Origin: Gadus chalcogrammus
Lineage: Eukaryota > Chordata > Actinopteri > Gadiformes > Gadidae
Length of the DNA: 64,000 nt
Direction: 5' to 3'
NCBI RefSeq assembly: GCF_026213295.1
Contig: NC_079416.1
Span: forward strand, 950,083 to 1,014,082
Of this stretch, positions 33,432-44,708 are shown piece by piece. A program made the position numbers and the translations under genes. Numbering within the stretch: position 1 is the first letter of the stretch; every line of letters starts with the position of its first letter. Under the pieces are notes generated by a model. That model was not told where the DNA came from and ran no database searches. It saw only the letters and a list, made by a program, of their open reading frames with translations.

Positions 33432-36400
33432 ACTCACTCACTAACACACACACAAACACACTGTTGGTAGCATTTGTATTAAATGTATTTATTTAATACC
33501 AATGCTACTTTGGGGAGAAGTGTCAGGCAATTGGGAGTAACCACACAAAGGTGTTGTGGTCTATCGATTAAGAATGGTTGTTTTTCACAGGTGTGTCTGC
33601 AGTGGCGAAACTCTTTAGCCCATGGAGGTCTGCAGTGCGCCTGGATAGCTTCCATTTTATGAGGCGCTTTAACTGCGGCCTCACAACCGAACGCCACCCT
33701 CTCTATGGCACCTTTTGTGCCAAGCTTTCCGCCTGCATTTTTCTCTGGGACCAGGAGGATGTGCAACGCCTGAAGGAGGCCAAGAGAGCGGAGTGGAAGA
33801 GCAGCCACAGCGGACATACTCCCACTGACGACCAGCTCATGGCCACCATCAGCTCAGCTGAAATGAAGAGGTACTGCAGGAGGAGGACGCGTGGAGTGGA
33901 GGAGATGCGGAGCAGTATTTCAGGGCTCCTGGAATCTGTGTGGGAGCTCACAGACACCACAGGGCTGCGTCTGGTGAGCCATGACAGCATGCGCCACGTG
34001 TGGGAAGTACAGCAGAAGCACCTGGAGTGCCTCCAAGACCCTGCAGGTGTTGCACTCTACACAAAGGTGGGGAAACTCCAGAAGGGCGGCAAGGAGCTGG
34101 ACATCCTTAGGTGTGGTAGGGGGTCCTCCTCCCTGGAGAGTTTCCACCGGCACCAGTGTGCTTTCATTCCAGGTACATTTGCATGTGTTGTGATTATTCA
34201 AAATAGCACAATTACCACTGACGGGTATTCATATGTATTCACTTTACAATAAGGGTTGACTGGACAGAGTGTTTTGTTTCTTAGGCTGGCGGTGCAATGC
34301 GGTGCACATGCAAATGTACATGCTGGAGGGTATATCAAGGTGGAACATGGGCCGGGCCAAGGAGGCAGTAGATGTGGAGGGGGCCTCCACCCTAAGAAGC
34401 TTCGATGTTCGGTTGATGTCCCACCTTAACAACCTAAGCCAGCGTGTGCATGGTTGTGCTCTGGTGCCAGAGTTCACCCTTCCTGGGAAACCTACTGGTA
34501 AGAGAGATCTCAGAGCAACACTGGTTGCCCGGAGTATTACATCCCCTCCTCTTTTTCTTAGGCACCCCCCTACCCAGAGGACATGCATTTCTTGAGTGCA
34601 AAGATTGTGCTATTCATGTAGGAGATGGATGTATGTACAGTATGTATGTCCTTTCTTTATCTTTGTGTTTATGCTGGTTACAGGCGAACGCATAGCCGTG
34701 GAATATTTATTGGAGCAGACCAATAGAGGCGACCTGCTGGCTACATCACAGGCCTCCATCTCAGAAATCCCCTTGCCGGTGCTGGAGGAGGAGGAGGAGG
34801 AGGAAGAGGAGGAGGAGGAGGAGGAGGATGATGCCATCAGCATGCCTGCCATCAGCATGCCTGCCATCAGCATGCCTGCCATCAGCGTGCCTGCCATCAG
34901 CATGCCTGCCATCAGCATGCCTGCCTCTGTCACAGAGGTCAATAACATACAATAAGATAAATGAATGTAAAATTAGCATTGCTCACATATTAGAAACAAG
35001 AGTGTACATTTATTTGCTTGTTTTTTCTTTTTCTCTCTTATCACTTTTCAGACCAGCCAATGTGATTCGAGGGGCGTTCCGGGGTGGGACGCAGTAGATG
35101 CCCTTGCTGCCTACCTACTCGAATTAAACCGCACCATCACGGCCTTGTCAGCCAAGGAGGAGGCGGACATAGTTCACCTGTACGCGGCTTTACATGCGAT
35201 GGATCGGAAACCTTCAAGGTACAAAATAGTAATTATTATTATTATTACACCAAAATTAAACATACATTCCATGGAATGAGTTAAGCATATGGATGTCTCT
35301 TTCACCGTTCAGGTACACCCAGAAGGCAAAGAAGAAGTCGCATGCGTCAGGAGGACCATGGAGAGCGCCGAGGAAGCCGAGTGGCTCTGCTCCTGGACAG
35401 CAGGCGGCAGAGAGGTGCTTGACCAAAATTTGATATCATTTTATGAAATGTATTTATTATGTGTAGATTATTTTATTGAAATCCCTGTTGACATTGTCAC
35501 TTGGTTCTTCATGACTTTATATCCTTGTTCACAGTACATATCATATCATCCTTCTCTCCCACAGGCTGTACATGACTCATGGCCAAGCAGCCCAGGACCC
35601 CGAAGTTCACAGGGTCTGTGAGTGTGTCTGCCTCAGACTCTTAAAAGAGTTTGAGCAGTCACGCAACAGGCCAAAGGACACAAAGGGGAAAACAATGCCC
35701 ATCCCTCAGTCCATCGTAAGCGTGTACAGCCACATCAAACAGCTGCTGGAGGACAGCAGGGTTGTCTGTGATGACACAGACCTGGTTCTGGTGCCAGTAA
35801 ACAACACCACAGTCTCTTCATGGTATGTGTTATTTCATTTACCTTTCCCATACAGTCAAGACAGTTTATAAAGATTTAACCTCAAGAAAAACCTCCACCT
35901 GCATGCTGGTTAGAAAATATGTAATAACCTTAGGGAGGGAGGATAGGCTTACATAAAATAATGAATGTTTGTGTTGTAGGCTGCTTAGGAGGGATAAAAG
36001 GAAGGACAGGGACATGCTGCTGCAAGGCACTGTACTGCCCAAACAGGTGCACCTGGCAGAGGAGCCTCTCCCTGCTCTGAACACCCTTCCGGCTGCCCCT
36101 GTGCAACATGCACATGGGGCAATGACATTTGAGGAGCCTGAAAATCACGAGGGGGAAGCTTTCCCCCGCCAGCGCACTCTGGCGGCGAACAAGCCTCCGC
36201 CATCTCCACCTCCCCAGTTCCCTCCACAATTTGGGCCAGCTCCTCCATTTCCTCATCTTCCCCCATATCCGCACTTTCCATTTCCATATCCTCATGCACC
36301 TCCACTTCCTCATGCTCCTCCATTTTACATTTCTACTCCATATCCTCATGCTCCTCCATATGCTCCTCCATATCCTCATGCTCCTCCATATGCTCCTCCA

Positions 36401-36715
36401 TATCCTCATGCTCCTCCATTTCATGCTCCTCCACTTCCTCAAGCTCCTCCGTTTCCTAATTCCCTATCTCCTGATGCTCCTCCATCCCAGCCAAGGCAAC
36501 GCGCCTGGAGGCTCAATAAAGCTGCCCAGGAGGATGAGGAGCTTACGTCAAGGGGGGATCCGGCACGGAAGAGGCTGAGAAAAGAGAACTACCACTATAC
36601 CTGCAAGGGGTGCGGCCAGGCCAAAAATAAAGTCACTGGACACACCCAGCTGAAGGGGCGGTGGTATTGTCCTGCCTCAGGAATGACCCTGGAAGAGTGG
36701 AGGAATAGTGTGTAG
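30659..36715 (+). CDS. Large spliced transposase-like gene (copy A, intact)
   Basis: Ten coding exons join in frame with GT-AG introns: 30659-30865, 31160-33013, 33109-33322, 33591-34172, 34285-34497, 34684-34937, 35052-35218, 35313-35414, 35565-35822, 35980-36715. They give 1,528 codons plus TAG. ATG directly follows the exon 2 acceptor. Order: basic N-terminus; E/T/A/R/G repeats; a C2H2-type motif (C169, C172, H184, H188); seven 30-residue Pro/Ser/His repeats (218-427); a Cys-rich domain (WGIPSKCPQC, PRCCRCSQPVCPW); D683 (KMDSTKK), D751 or D753 (YVDRDCC) and E941 (SSLESFHRH); an acidic stretch with MPAIS repeats; a Pro/His-rich region; and a C-terminal C1492-C1495-H1505-C1514 motif. The spaced D, D and E in a conserved core suggest an RNase-H-fold transposase; that is inference. 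I think close relatives are annotated in fish only as uncharacterised proteins. AATAAA lies at 36799. Confidence 0.85.
31604..32233 (+). repeat. Seven 90-bp coding repeats in gene A
   Basis: Starts at 31604, 31694, 31784, 31874, 31964, 32054 and 32144, exactly 90 bp apart, with few substitutions. Each encodes FRVPS(K/E)PSLPPSSSC...APPPA. The length keeps the frame, so copy number can vary without breaking the protein. Confidence 0.97.
33383..33428. repeat. (CA)n microsatellite in intron 4 of gene A
   Basis: Preceded by ACACAGACAC imperfect units. The same intron of copy B also carries CA repeats, so the repeat predates the duplication. Confidence 0.95.
34834..34924 (+). repeat. 15-bp coding repeat (MPAIS)n
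   Basis: About six units of ATCAGCATGCCTGCC directly after a GAG-rich tract that encodes an acidic run. Frame-preserving. Copy B lacks this expansion. Confidence 0.93.
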
Positions 36716-37170
36716 TTGCTGTCTTTCTGTCTGTCTGTCTCTCTGTTGTTTGTCTCTGTCTCTCTGTTGTCGTCTCTGTTGTTCGTCTCTGTCGTTAAAA
36801 TAAAGTTTAATAATTGTATTTGAGCCAAGAACAGCCTTCACGTCTTTATTTAATTTCCTCTTGAATACCAGGACAGTGAGTGTCATCCATAATTGAATGT
36901 GATTGTTAAAACTAAAGCCAGTCAGAATCAGAATAAGCTTTATTGCCAGGAAGGTTTGCATCAACCAGGAATTCTTTGTGGGTAAGTTGGTGCAGAACAT
37001 GTGATTGCACAACAAACAGTCAACATAAGATAAATAAGACATATAGTATAACCATATATAAAAAGAAAGAATGTACAGAAAGTGTATGTGCAATGTGTAA
37101 AGATAATTGTGTGTTACTGTAACACAAGGGCTTTTATGTTAATTAAGTGTGTAGTGGCGTAAGAGTCCGT
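36716..37170 (-). mobile_element. 3' region of gene A and a LINE 3' fragment
   Basis: To about 36910 this is gene A 3' sequence, matched at 59155-59530. From about 36922 (GAATCAGAATAAGCTTTATT) to about 37150 it resembles the minus-strand 3' end of a 5'-truncated LINE, comparable to 43510-43560. Copy B lacks it, so it inserted after the duplication. Confidence 0.55.
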
Positions 37171-37446
37171 GTGTGTATCTGGGAGGGGGGGGGGACACGT
37201 GACTCGAGAACAAGCGAAGATGCAAGCGATATCGCCAGAGCCCAGGTTCGAATCCTGCAAGAGACATGAAAATTAAAGTGATGTTACTGTGTGTAAACAA
37301 TGTTGAAAAGATAAGAGAGGTGATAAAAAATGATATAGTTCACGTTTTCCTCCTTTTTTCTCCTTTTCTTTTTCTCTCTTTCCCCCCTCTTTCCTCTCTC
37401 TTTTTTTCTTTTCCCCCGGCCGGGCAGTCCCTTTTGCCCCTTTTTG
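37171..37446 (+). repeat. Pyrimidine-tract block that starts each locus unit (copy B)
   Basis: Matches 59915-60190: AAGCGAAGATGCAAGCGATAT, then a long C/T-rich tract ending GCCCCTTTTT. It includes CAGGTTCGAATCCTG, a T-arm-like B box that has decayed in copy C. In copy B the block is joined directly to the middle of exon 3. Confidence 0.75.
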
Positions 37447-37981
37447 CAGACCATCCGCTACCTCTCGGACTGTGAGCGGCACAAGAAGATGGCTACCTTC
37501 ATCCCCTCTGCAGCTGTCTATCTTCCTCCACCAACCTTCAGGCCCCTTCCACTTGCTCAATGGTTTGAGACGGTCCACTCTAACGACATTCTCAGCCATC
37601 TGGATGAGATGAAGGGAGTGATCACTTCTACTTATGGTAGAATTCTGAAAATGGATTCAACAAAGAAGGTTAGCGTAAAAACTATATAAAATATAACATG
37701 TATAATTACAAAACAGGAAATTGGTTTACTTCTTAGTGCTTGTGTTTGTTTTACAGATCACCAAGAAGCTGGCCGGCGGGATCGGGGACAGTGCTGCATG
37801 GATGTCCAATATCGGAAACGAGTTAGGCCAGGTCCTGAACTCTGTTCTGACGTCGGGTGAAGGTGCAGGGTTGGAAGAGTTGTGCCAAGGCGTCGTCACT
37901 CGGTACAAGAATGCAGGCCAAGCTGAACCTGAGGCCATCTATGTCGACCGAGACTGCTGCAGCCAGTCAGGTGGGTGAAAA

Positions 37982-37982
<1 letters not shown>

Positions 37983-38050
<68 letters not shown>
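37983..38050. repeat. (CA)n microsatellite, left edge of the intron 4 insert
   Basis: Same intron position as the CA repeat of copy A. Sequence unrelated to copy A begins after it. Confidence 0.95.
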
Positions 38051-38053
<3 letters not shown>

Positions 38054-38257
38054 TCCCGCGCCATAACTTGAGAGACCATTAGTCAGGACTGTCATCTGCG
38101 GGGCCCACCCTTTCCAGGGCTCGTACAGCTCTGACAAAAATCACCAATGATCAGCAACAGTCATATATTACAAAAGTCTGTTTAAATAAGCAGAATTCCA
38201 AAAAAATGTTTCATAGGAGTCAGGGTGGTCACCTTTGGGGACCACTCTCACGCTTTG
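38051..38257. other. Unplaced sequence
   Basis: Nothing recognisable. Begins the foreign insert in copy B. Confidence 0.4.
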
Positions 38258-38775
38258 TCACTTATTAGACCCATATTACACAATTCTCTTACAACGTCAC
38301 TTTTGAGCCCCTGTGTTACACACCTCTCTAAATCTGTCACTTGTTGCGCCCATTTTACACACTTCTATGTGTCACTTATTGGACCCATATTGTTACACAC
38401 CTCTCTAAATCCGTCACTTGTTGCGCCCATTTTACACACTTCTATGTGTCACTTATTGGACCCATATTGTTACACACCTCTCTAAATCTGTCACTTGTTG
38501 CGCCCATTTTACACACTTCTCTGTGTCACTTATTGGACCCATATTGTTACACACCTCTCTAAATCTGTCACTTGTTGCGCCCATTTTACACACTTCTATG
38601 TGTCACTTATTGGACCCATATTGTTACACACCTCTCTAAATCTGTCACTTGTTGCGCCCATTTTACACACTTCTATGTGTCACTTATTGGACCCGTATTA
38701 TCACACTCTCTGAATCTGTCACTTGTTGCGCCCATTTTACACACTTCTGTGTGTCACTTATTGGACCCATATTAT
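38258..38775. repeat. 77-bp minisatellite
   Basis: About six to seven tandem copies of a 77-bp unit with CTGTCACTTGTTGCGCCCAT and GTGTCACTTATTGGACCCAT, themselves imperfect halves of about 38 bp. Overlapping open frames in this stretch are by-products of the repeat. Confidence 0.95.
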
Positions 38776-39110
38776 TAGCCACTTCTCACTTGTGGACACT
38801 ATGTTATCAATGTCTCTAATTAATAATCATTAGATTTTTGGGCTATTGCAGCATAATATTTTAGAATTAAGTTTTCAGATAGTAGTGTAGGCTAATGCTC
38901 ATTGAGGGTGGAAAAGGTGGCAAAAGTTAAATCACAACCTACTATTCATTTATGTGCACAATTTTGGAATGAAAATGATCAAAAAATGGTTACCTAAAAG
39001 GTGGTTAGTTTGTCTTTCTGTATTTGTGTGTGTCTGGCTTGGAAATGTAATCTCAATTTGGCAACCCTGACTACGGCACGTGCACATTGAGAACACATGC
39101 CGTGTTTACA
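38776..39110. other. AT-rich sequence, no gene seen
   Basis: No feature supported except the likely left end of the hAT relic that follows (CTGGCTTGG...GGCAACCCTGACTAC near 39030-39080). Confidence 0.4.
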
Positions 39111-39890
39111 CTTCACAACAACAACAAACCAAGCTAACATAGCTGCATACTATGGCTGAAGTTAAAAATGAGTGAACAAACCACAAACTCTACCAGCCTC
39201 GGATTTAATAGCTCAATGTGGATCATTCTCACTCACATGGAGGTGGTTTGGCTTTGAAAACACTGATGTTGCTCAAAAGACGCCAATCTGCAAACTATGT
39301 CAGAAAGCGGTTGCCGTCAAAGACAGCTCGTCAACGAACTTGTTTCACCATCTGCAAATTAACCACAGCACAGAATATGAAGAATATGAAAAGCTTCGGC
39401 AGTCAGCGGTCGACCACGACCGGCCTGCAAGGTACCGACAAGAAAACACAGCGTCATTCGGCAAGGGAGTGCCTTACAACAAGAAGGGCAACAGATGGCA
39501 AGGAATAACAAAATCTGTCACCACTCTTTGTGCAGTATTTGACGCATAAAGGTTGGATTTGGAGACTTAGTTTTGTTCTTGCTTATGCTGCACAATTCAC
39601 CTTCCAGCACAGCAGTCAAATGTGTATCCACATTCTAATGTTCATGCCTTGTAGTTCAAATATGATGAGTATTGTTTACATTAGGGGGAAGTGTCAGTTT
39701 AAAATGCTCTCATGATAGTTTGTTAGTGCAATATTTTATAGTGTAAATCCTATAAGCCACTTTGAAATGGTTTACGTATACTTGCACTGAATGATCTCAA
39801 TACTTGCACTGGTGATTTCAGTGTTTTTGTATTGTACTTACTTGAATGACTCAGTTTTAAGTTAATAAATAAGACTTATTTTTCTTGAAC
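39111..39890 (+). mobile_element. hAT relic with BED zinc finger
   Basis: A frame at 39172-39549 encodes a BED finger: WRWFGFENTD, CKLCQKAVAVKDSSSTNLFHHLQINH. It then reads YNKKGNRWQGITKSVT, the usual linker after the finger in hAT transposases. The catalytic domain is absent, the frame stops at 39547-39549, and an ATG upstream (39151) reads into a stop. Possible polyadenylation signal AATAAATAAG near 39865. It is an internally deleted transposon. Confidence 0.75.
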
Positions 39891-40246
39891 AAGCTGTTTT
39901 TGTCAATATTAGCATTAACATTTAATATACTATTAACAAGAGCGAGCTAGAGCAATAGGCCTTTGATGCTTTTACAAACACATTTTTGAGGGATGCAAAA
40001 TATCGTCAATTATCGTTATCGGCAAAATCCCAAAAAATATTGGGATATTGATTTTTGTCAATATCGCATACCCCTATCTGACACCCCATGCCGATGTGTG
40101 CCTTACACAGCACAGCGAAACGGGAGCACACAGGTGGCACACAGCGTGCACGGGAGAAGAGAGCCTCAGACTACAAACAAAAATGATAATTTCTGCATAT
40201 TAATATTCATAGAAAATAGACAAAGCACTAAATCTTGTGAAAATCC
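39891..40246. other. No gene seen; transposon end candidates
   Basis: GATATTGATTTTTGTCAATATCGCATACCCC near 40045-40075 looks like the end of a DNA transposon but no partner end was identified. Confidence 0.35.
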
Positions 40247-40394
40247 AACACATTCTCACTCCGAGCGCGTCGATTTCTGACGAACGGTCAGTGACTTTTG
40301 CTTCAGTTTCTGACGCAAAAGGGTACCCTTGCGCTGCTTTTTTAGACGCATGGGGTTTTCAACTAGTTACAATGTAACCCTTTGACGGGGGACC

Positions 40395-40740
40395 CGATGG
40401 CTGCACATAGAGACGCTATGAGCATTCATATCCCATTGGCTAACGGAGGACCTTGCGCTTCTTTTTTCGACGCAGGGGGTTTTCCACTCATTGCAATGTA
40501 ATCCCTCCACGGCAATATATGAAGCTATGAGCATTCATTCCATTGGCTAACGGAAGAGCCGATGGCTGCACATAGAGACGCTATGAGCATTCATCCAATT
40601 GGCTAACGGAGGACCTTGTGCTTCTTTTTTCGACGCAGGGGTTTTTCCACTCATTACAATGTAACCCTCCACGGCAATATATGAAGCTATAAGCATTCAT
40701 CCCATTGGCTAACGGAAGAGCTGATGGCTGCACAATAACG
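40395..40740. repeat. Tandem GCATTCAT..CATTGGCTAACGG units
   Basis: Three imperfect copies of a unit with ATGGCTGCACATAGAGACGC, ATGAGCATTCATCC and CATTGGCTAACGGA, alternating with the CTTCTTTTTTCGACGCAGGG motif. Confidence 0.75.
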
Positions 40741-40929
40741 GCGATTTTACAGTGACATCTGTGACATTCCTCAACACAACTACACCAACGTGTCCTTGTT
40801 AACAACCCAGTCGCCAAGAAAAAACGTTCTTGGCGACGCGGAGGCGACGCGACGCGTCGGACGGTTCACGCCTCCACGTCGTCCATTAATTCCTGATAAT
40901 GGACACCTCGTCGGGCATTATCCCTTACT

Positions 40930-42082
40930 TAATCTACTACTGAGTGTGTAGGGAGGTATTCTATTTTTTTCAACGGGGCTGAATCCAGTCACTTGACCGT
41001 CATGGTTGCTATGGTGGTTGCTATCGACCGCCCCCTCTACTCGTGGCTCTAAAAACCACGCGGCAAAGGAGCTGCCGTCAATTGGGTTGTTTTTGTCGTA
41101 AACTAGGGTCCGATGGTTGAAAAATAGACAGATATTCCAAGGTATCCTTAAAAGGCAGCTTGGATGTGTTTATTTTCTGCAGTTTAGACTTCTTCTATAA
41201 CTAATTTTTGAAAGCAAAACACCAAGCTCATTGATTTAACGAGGGAGGGTTATTTGAAGCAATTTATTCAATAAATATTTGTGAGAGGTCATTCCTTCTC
41301 CTGATTTTACTTCCTATTTATGTCTAGGGTAAACCCCTACTGTCCACAAGCATCCCCCCCCCTCCCCATATGGATTTGGAGAATTGTTGCCACGTCCCAG
41401 TGGTGGAGGTATCATATATATATGAAAGAGGGCATTCAATTATAGCCTACTACAATGATCAATTAGGAGGCCGAAGCCCTAAAGGAAGTGATGCAATAGG
41501 TGACTGAGTCGACAACATTTAAGTAAGCTGTATAGGGTCTCTTATATATCAAAGGGGGTCTCAAAGGACGCATACGCTTCAACCTGTGGCTCCAGCACTA
41601 CAGGAAATGACTCAGCAAGTGCTCCATCTCGTTGCAACTCACCCAGCGGCTCGCTTGCAAGATTTTGGCCTGAAGTTCTTCCCAGACCTACACCCTAGCC
41701 ATCCAACATGCATATCTGAGAATCAGGCCTCTCTTTAATAATGACAAAAAGTTATGAGAGAAACACACATTAACTTTTTGTTGTCTCATAAGCGGCGTGG
41801 TGCCGGCTCCTTTTGACCTTTTGACCCCCGACTTCAAAAACATGGCCACAGGCCAGCTGTGTCTACACACCTTTAGCCACAAATGTACACCTCCATCCCA
41901 CAAAAAATGGGGACTAGAAACTAACCTCTGTCTTATGTACATTTACTGTACTGTTGGAGGTCACGCCCCTTTGCCGACCTTTTCGAGATAGCTAGGGATG
42001 CTAAAATGTTTCTACACATTTCCCGGGGCCCCGTGAACGACATATCCGAGATTTGGAGTTCTAGCCCTTAGAGAAAAAGTCT
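40930..42082 (+). repeat. Large inverted repeat, left arm
   Basis: Pairs with 48608-49762 in reverse orientation over about 1.15 kb with few differences. Contains a 61-65-codon frame seen in both arms, which by itself does not support a gene. Confidence 0.92.
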
Positions 42083-43193
42083 GTAGTCTATTTTATTGTA
42101 GTGGGTATACTGTGATTCCCTCCCAGCCTCCTACAAACCCGTCCCACCGGTACGTGTACATGTGTGGCGCTTATGGGGTGTCGCACCACACTCACCAACG
42201 CAAGGGTCTACAACCCGCTGATTTAAGAGTATAACGATTATCAACAATCATGGAAAGCTGAGTAGGTTTATCAGTTTTAATAACAGTATGAACAAATAGA
42301 ACACAAAAATGAAAAGTTGTCCTTTGTATGTCTATAGTAGCAATAGCACATGCTAAACAAGGACAAAATCTACTCAAAATAATTTAATGAACTGTTTACA
42401 ACCATGGCTAACCAGTGCATGAGAAGGAGATGACAGGAGAATAATGTTTCACTCTTTCAATTGCTCTAATTTGAGCTCTTACTGTTGTTATCTAACATAC
42501 CATACAGTAATTGAATTGTGTAAAAGTGTGAAATTACTGCACCTTAAAAATGACCACGAATTAGCTATACTCTCATTTGCATAGTGATTAACCTTATGAA
42601 TTTCAATTGTGTATACCAACTGTATGTTGGCTGACATTTACCTAACTTTTTTTCCCTCCACTCTAACCAAGGATGCCTGTTTTTAAATTCCCTAGCCTGA
42701 CACCCAGTCTGAATGGCTGGCCAGGGGGTTCTCATCTAAAAGTAACAAGGAGATATAAAGTGGGATTAAAACATTGTCTTCTGTTGACTACTTATTATGT
42801 GGTTTACACATTAATATGGGAGGACTGGACACACACACACGCACGCGCGCACGCACGCATGCACACACACACGCGCGAGAAGGAGGGGCTCGGCCCGCCA
42901 ACTAACGTGCAGAGATGCAGGGGCAGCTTCGCGCTTCGTAACAGAGACAGGGCAGAGCGCGAGCGCGCAGGGGGAATTTTATGAATGGTGAATGTAGGAG
43001 ATAACTTCACCTGCTTAAAGTATTTTATTGCAGTTATACCCAACCGGTATTTGCGAAAAATAAACACAGAAGTGAAAGATCTGTCACAAGACGATTGATA
43101 CGTATCCGTGCACATTTTTAAGTGGGTATACGCAAATCCTGGTGCGTTCCTAGTGGGTATACGGCGTATACCTGCGTATCACGTAGACTACAC
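42083..43193. other. AT-rich sequence ending in a hAT-like terminus
   Basis: No gene seen. 42830-42880 is a CA/GC-rich simple repeat. The end (TACACCACTG, 43193) inverts to CAGTGGTGTAGTCTACGTGA, which looks like a fish hAT terminus; its partner end was not located. Confidence 0.45.
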
Positions 43194-43479
43194 CACTGTG
43201 TGTACGTATGTATACATTTGTGTGGGTACGTATGTTTGCTATGTATGTGGACGTATTTTTACGTATATGTATCAGTAAGTATACGTATGAATACGTATGT
43301 GTACATATGTTTACGTTATGTGTACGTATGTATGAGTTTGTTTAGCTATGTGTACGTATACGTATGTAAGTGTACATATGAATAAATATGTATGTGTACG
43401 TTTGTATTAGGATACGTATGTATACTATGCATGTATTCGTATGTATACTTTGAATGTGTACTTATGCATTTGTATGTAT
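43194..43479. repeat. TACGTATG-rich simple repeat
   Basis: Irregular repeats of GTATGTATAC and TACGTATG. A second copy at 46425-46690 shares most of it. Confidence 0.9.
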
Positions 43480-44708
43480 TGAATAGAATAGAATAGAATA
43501 GAATAGAATAGGAAGCTTTATTGTCATTGTACAAGTACAACGAAATTCAATGAGCAGCTCCATACATGCACACATGTAATCGAATATAAATATATAATAA
43601 TTACAAAAGCAATATATAATATAAATAAAATAAATAAATAAATAAATTAAAATACACAGTAAAACTTAAATACACCTTAAAGACTACCAACAGACAAAAA
43701 AAACATCAGTGCAGAACTGAGTTCAGTATGGTGACAGCTTTAGGAAAGAAGCTGTTCCTTAGTCTATTTGTTCTGGCATATATGGACCTGAAGCGCCTGC
43801 CAGAGGGCAACAGGTTCAAGAGATGGTAGCCGGGGTGGGGGGGTCCTTCAGGATGCCTCTGGCCCTGCTGAGACAGCGGGAGCCGTAGATGGTGCTTAAG
43901 GAAGGCAGAGGGCAGCCAATGATTTTTTGCGCGACGTTTGCCACCCTCTGCAGTCTCTTCCTGTCGGCCTCTGTGCAGCTGGAGTGCCACACTGACACAG
44001 CATAGGTCAGCAGGCTCTCGATGGTGGAACGGTAGAAGGTCACCAGCAGCCGTGCGTTTAGATGCTCCCTCCTGAGCACCCTCAGAAAGTGTAGCCGCTG
44101 CTGGGCCTTCTTGACCAGCGCTGAGGTGTTGACCGACCAGGAGAGATCAGCAGAGATGTGGACTCCGAGGAATTTGAATGACTGCACTCGCTCCACACCT
44201 TCACCGTTGATGTACAGGGGGGCAGGGGGGGCTCTGTTCCGTCGGAAGTCCAGGATGAGTTCCTTGGTCTTGGTGGTGTTCAGTACCAGGTTGTTAGAAA
44301 CACACCACTCACCAAGTTTCAGGACCTCATCTCTGTAGGCCGCCTCGTTTCCCCCTGTTATAAGGCCCACCACCGTTGTGTCATCAGCAAATTTAACAAA
44401 GATGTTATCTGGGTGGGTGGGACTGCAGTCGGATGTGTAGAGGGAGTAGAGTAGTGGGCTCAGCACACAGCCCTGCAGAGCCAGTGCTGAGAGTGCGGGA
44501 GGAGGAGAGGTGAGGACCCAGTTTCACCTGCTGGGGTCGGTCGACCAGAAAGTCTTTAATCCAGGAGCAGGTGGGTGGTGGGAGCCCCAGGTTGATTAAT
44601 TTGGGGATCAGAATGTCTGGCATTATGGTGTTAAAAGCTGAGCTGAAATCAATGAAGAGCATCCTGACGTAGCTTCCCTCTTTCTCCAGGTGACTCAGCG
44701 CTGAGTGG
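43480..44708 (-). mobile_element. CR1/L2-like LINE, 5'-truncated
   Basis: Minus-strand reverse transcriptase remnants: MLFIDFSSAFNTIMP, then (after a frame break near 44470) VLSPLLYSLYTSDC-type motif, FVKFADDTTVVGLI and a C-terminal thumb region ending in NSFFPKAVTILN. The 3' end has a (TATTC)n tail (43480-43511 on plus) and AATAAAGCTTCC. The empty site survives in the duplicate at 46690-46700 (GTATGTATGAACGTG), so this insertion is younger than the local duplication. Confidence 0.85.

Noticed and set aside
35930..36442. 170-codon minus-strand Arg/Trp/Met-rich frame
   Set aside because: Antisense of the Pro/His-rich repeat in the last exon of gene A.
37200..37262. A complete tRNA gene at AAGCGAAGATGCAAGC..CAGGTTCGAATCCTG
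   Set aside because: Only the T-arm-like hairpin is convincing. Acceptor and anticodon arms do not pair and the paralogue at 59.95 kb has lost the T-arm.
41797..41991. 64-codon frame seen in both arms of the large inverted repeat
   Set aside because: Shared only because the arms are copies; the third copy is truncated and no protein family is recognisable.
43122..43540. Tyr/Val-rich frames in the TACGTATG repeat
   Set aside because: Simple-repeat translation.
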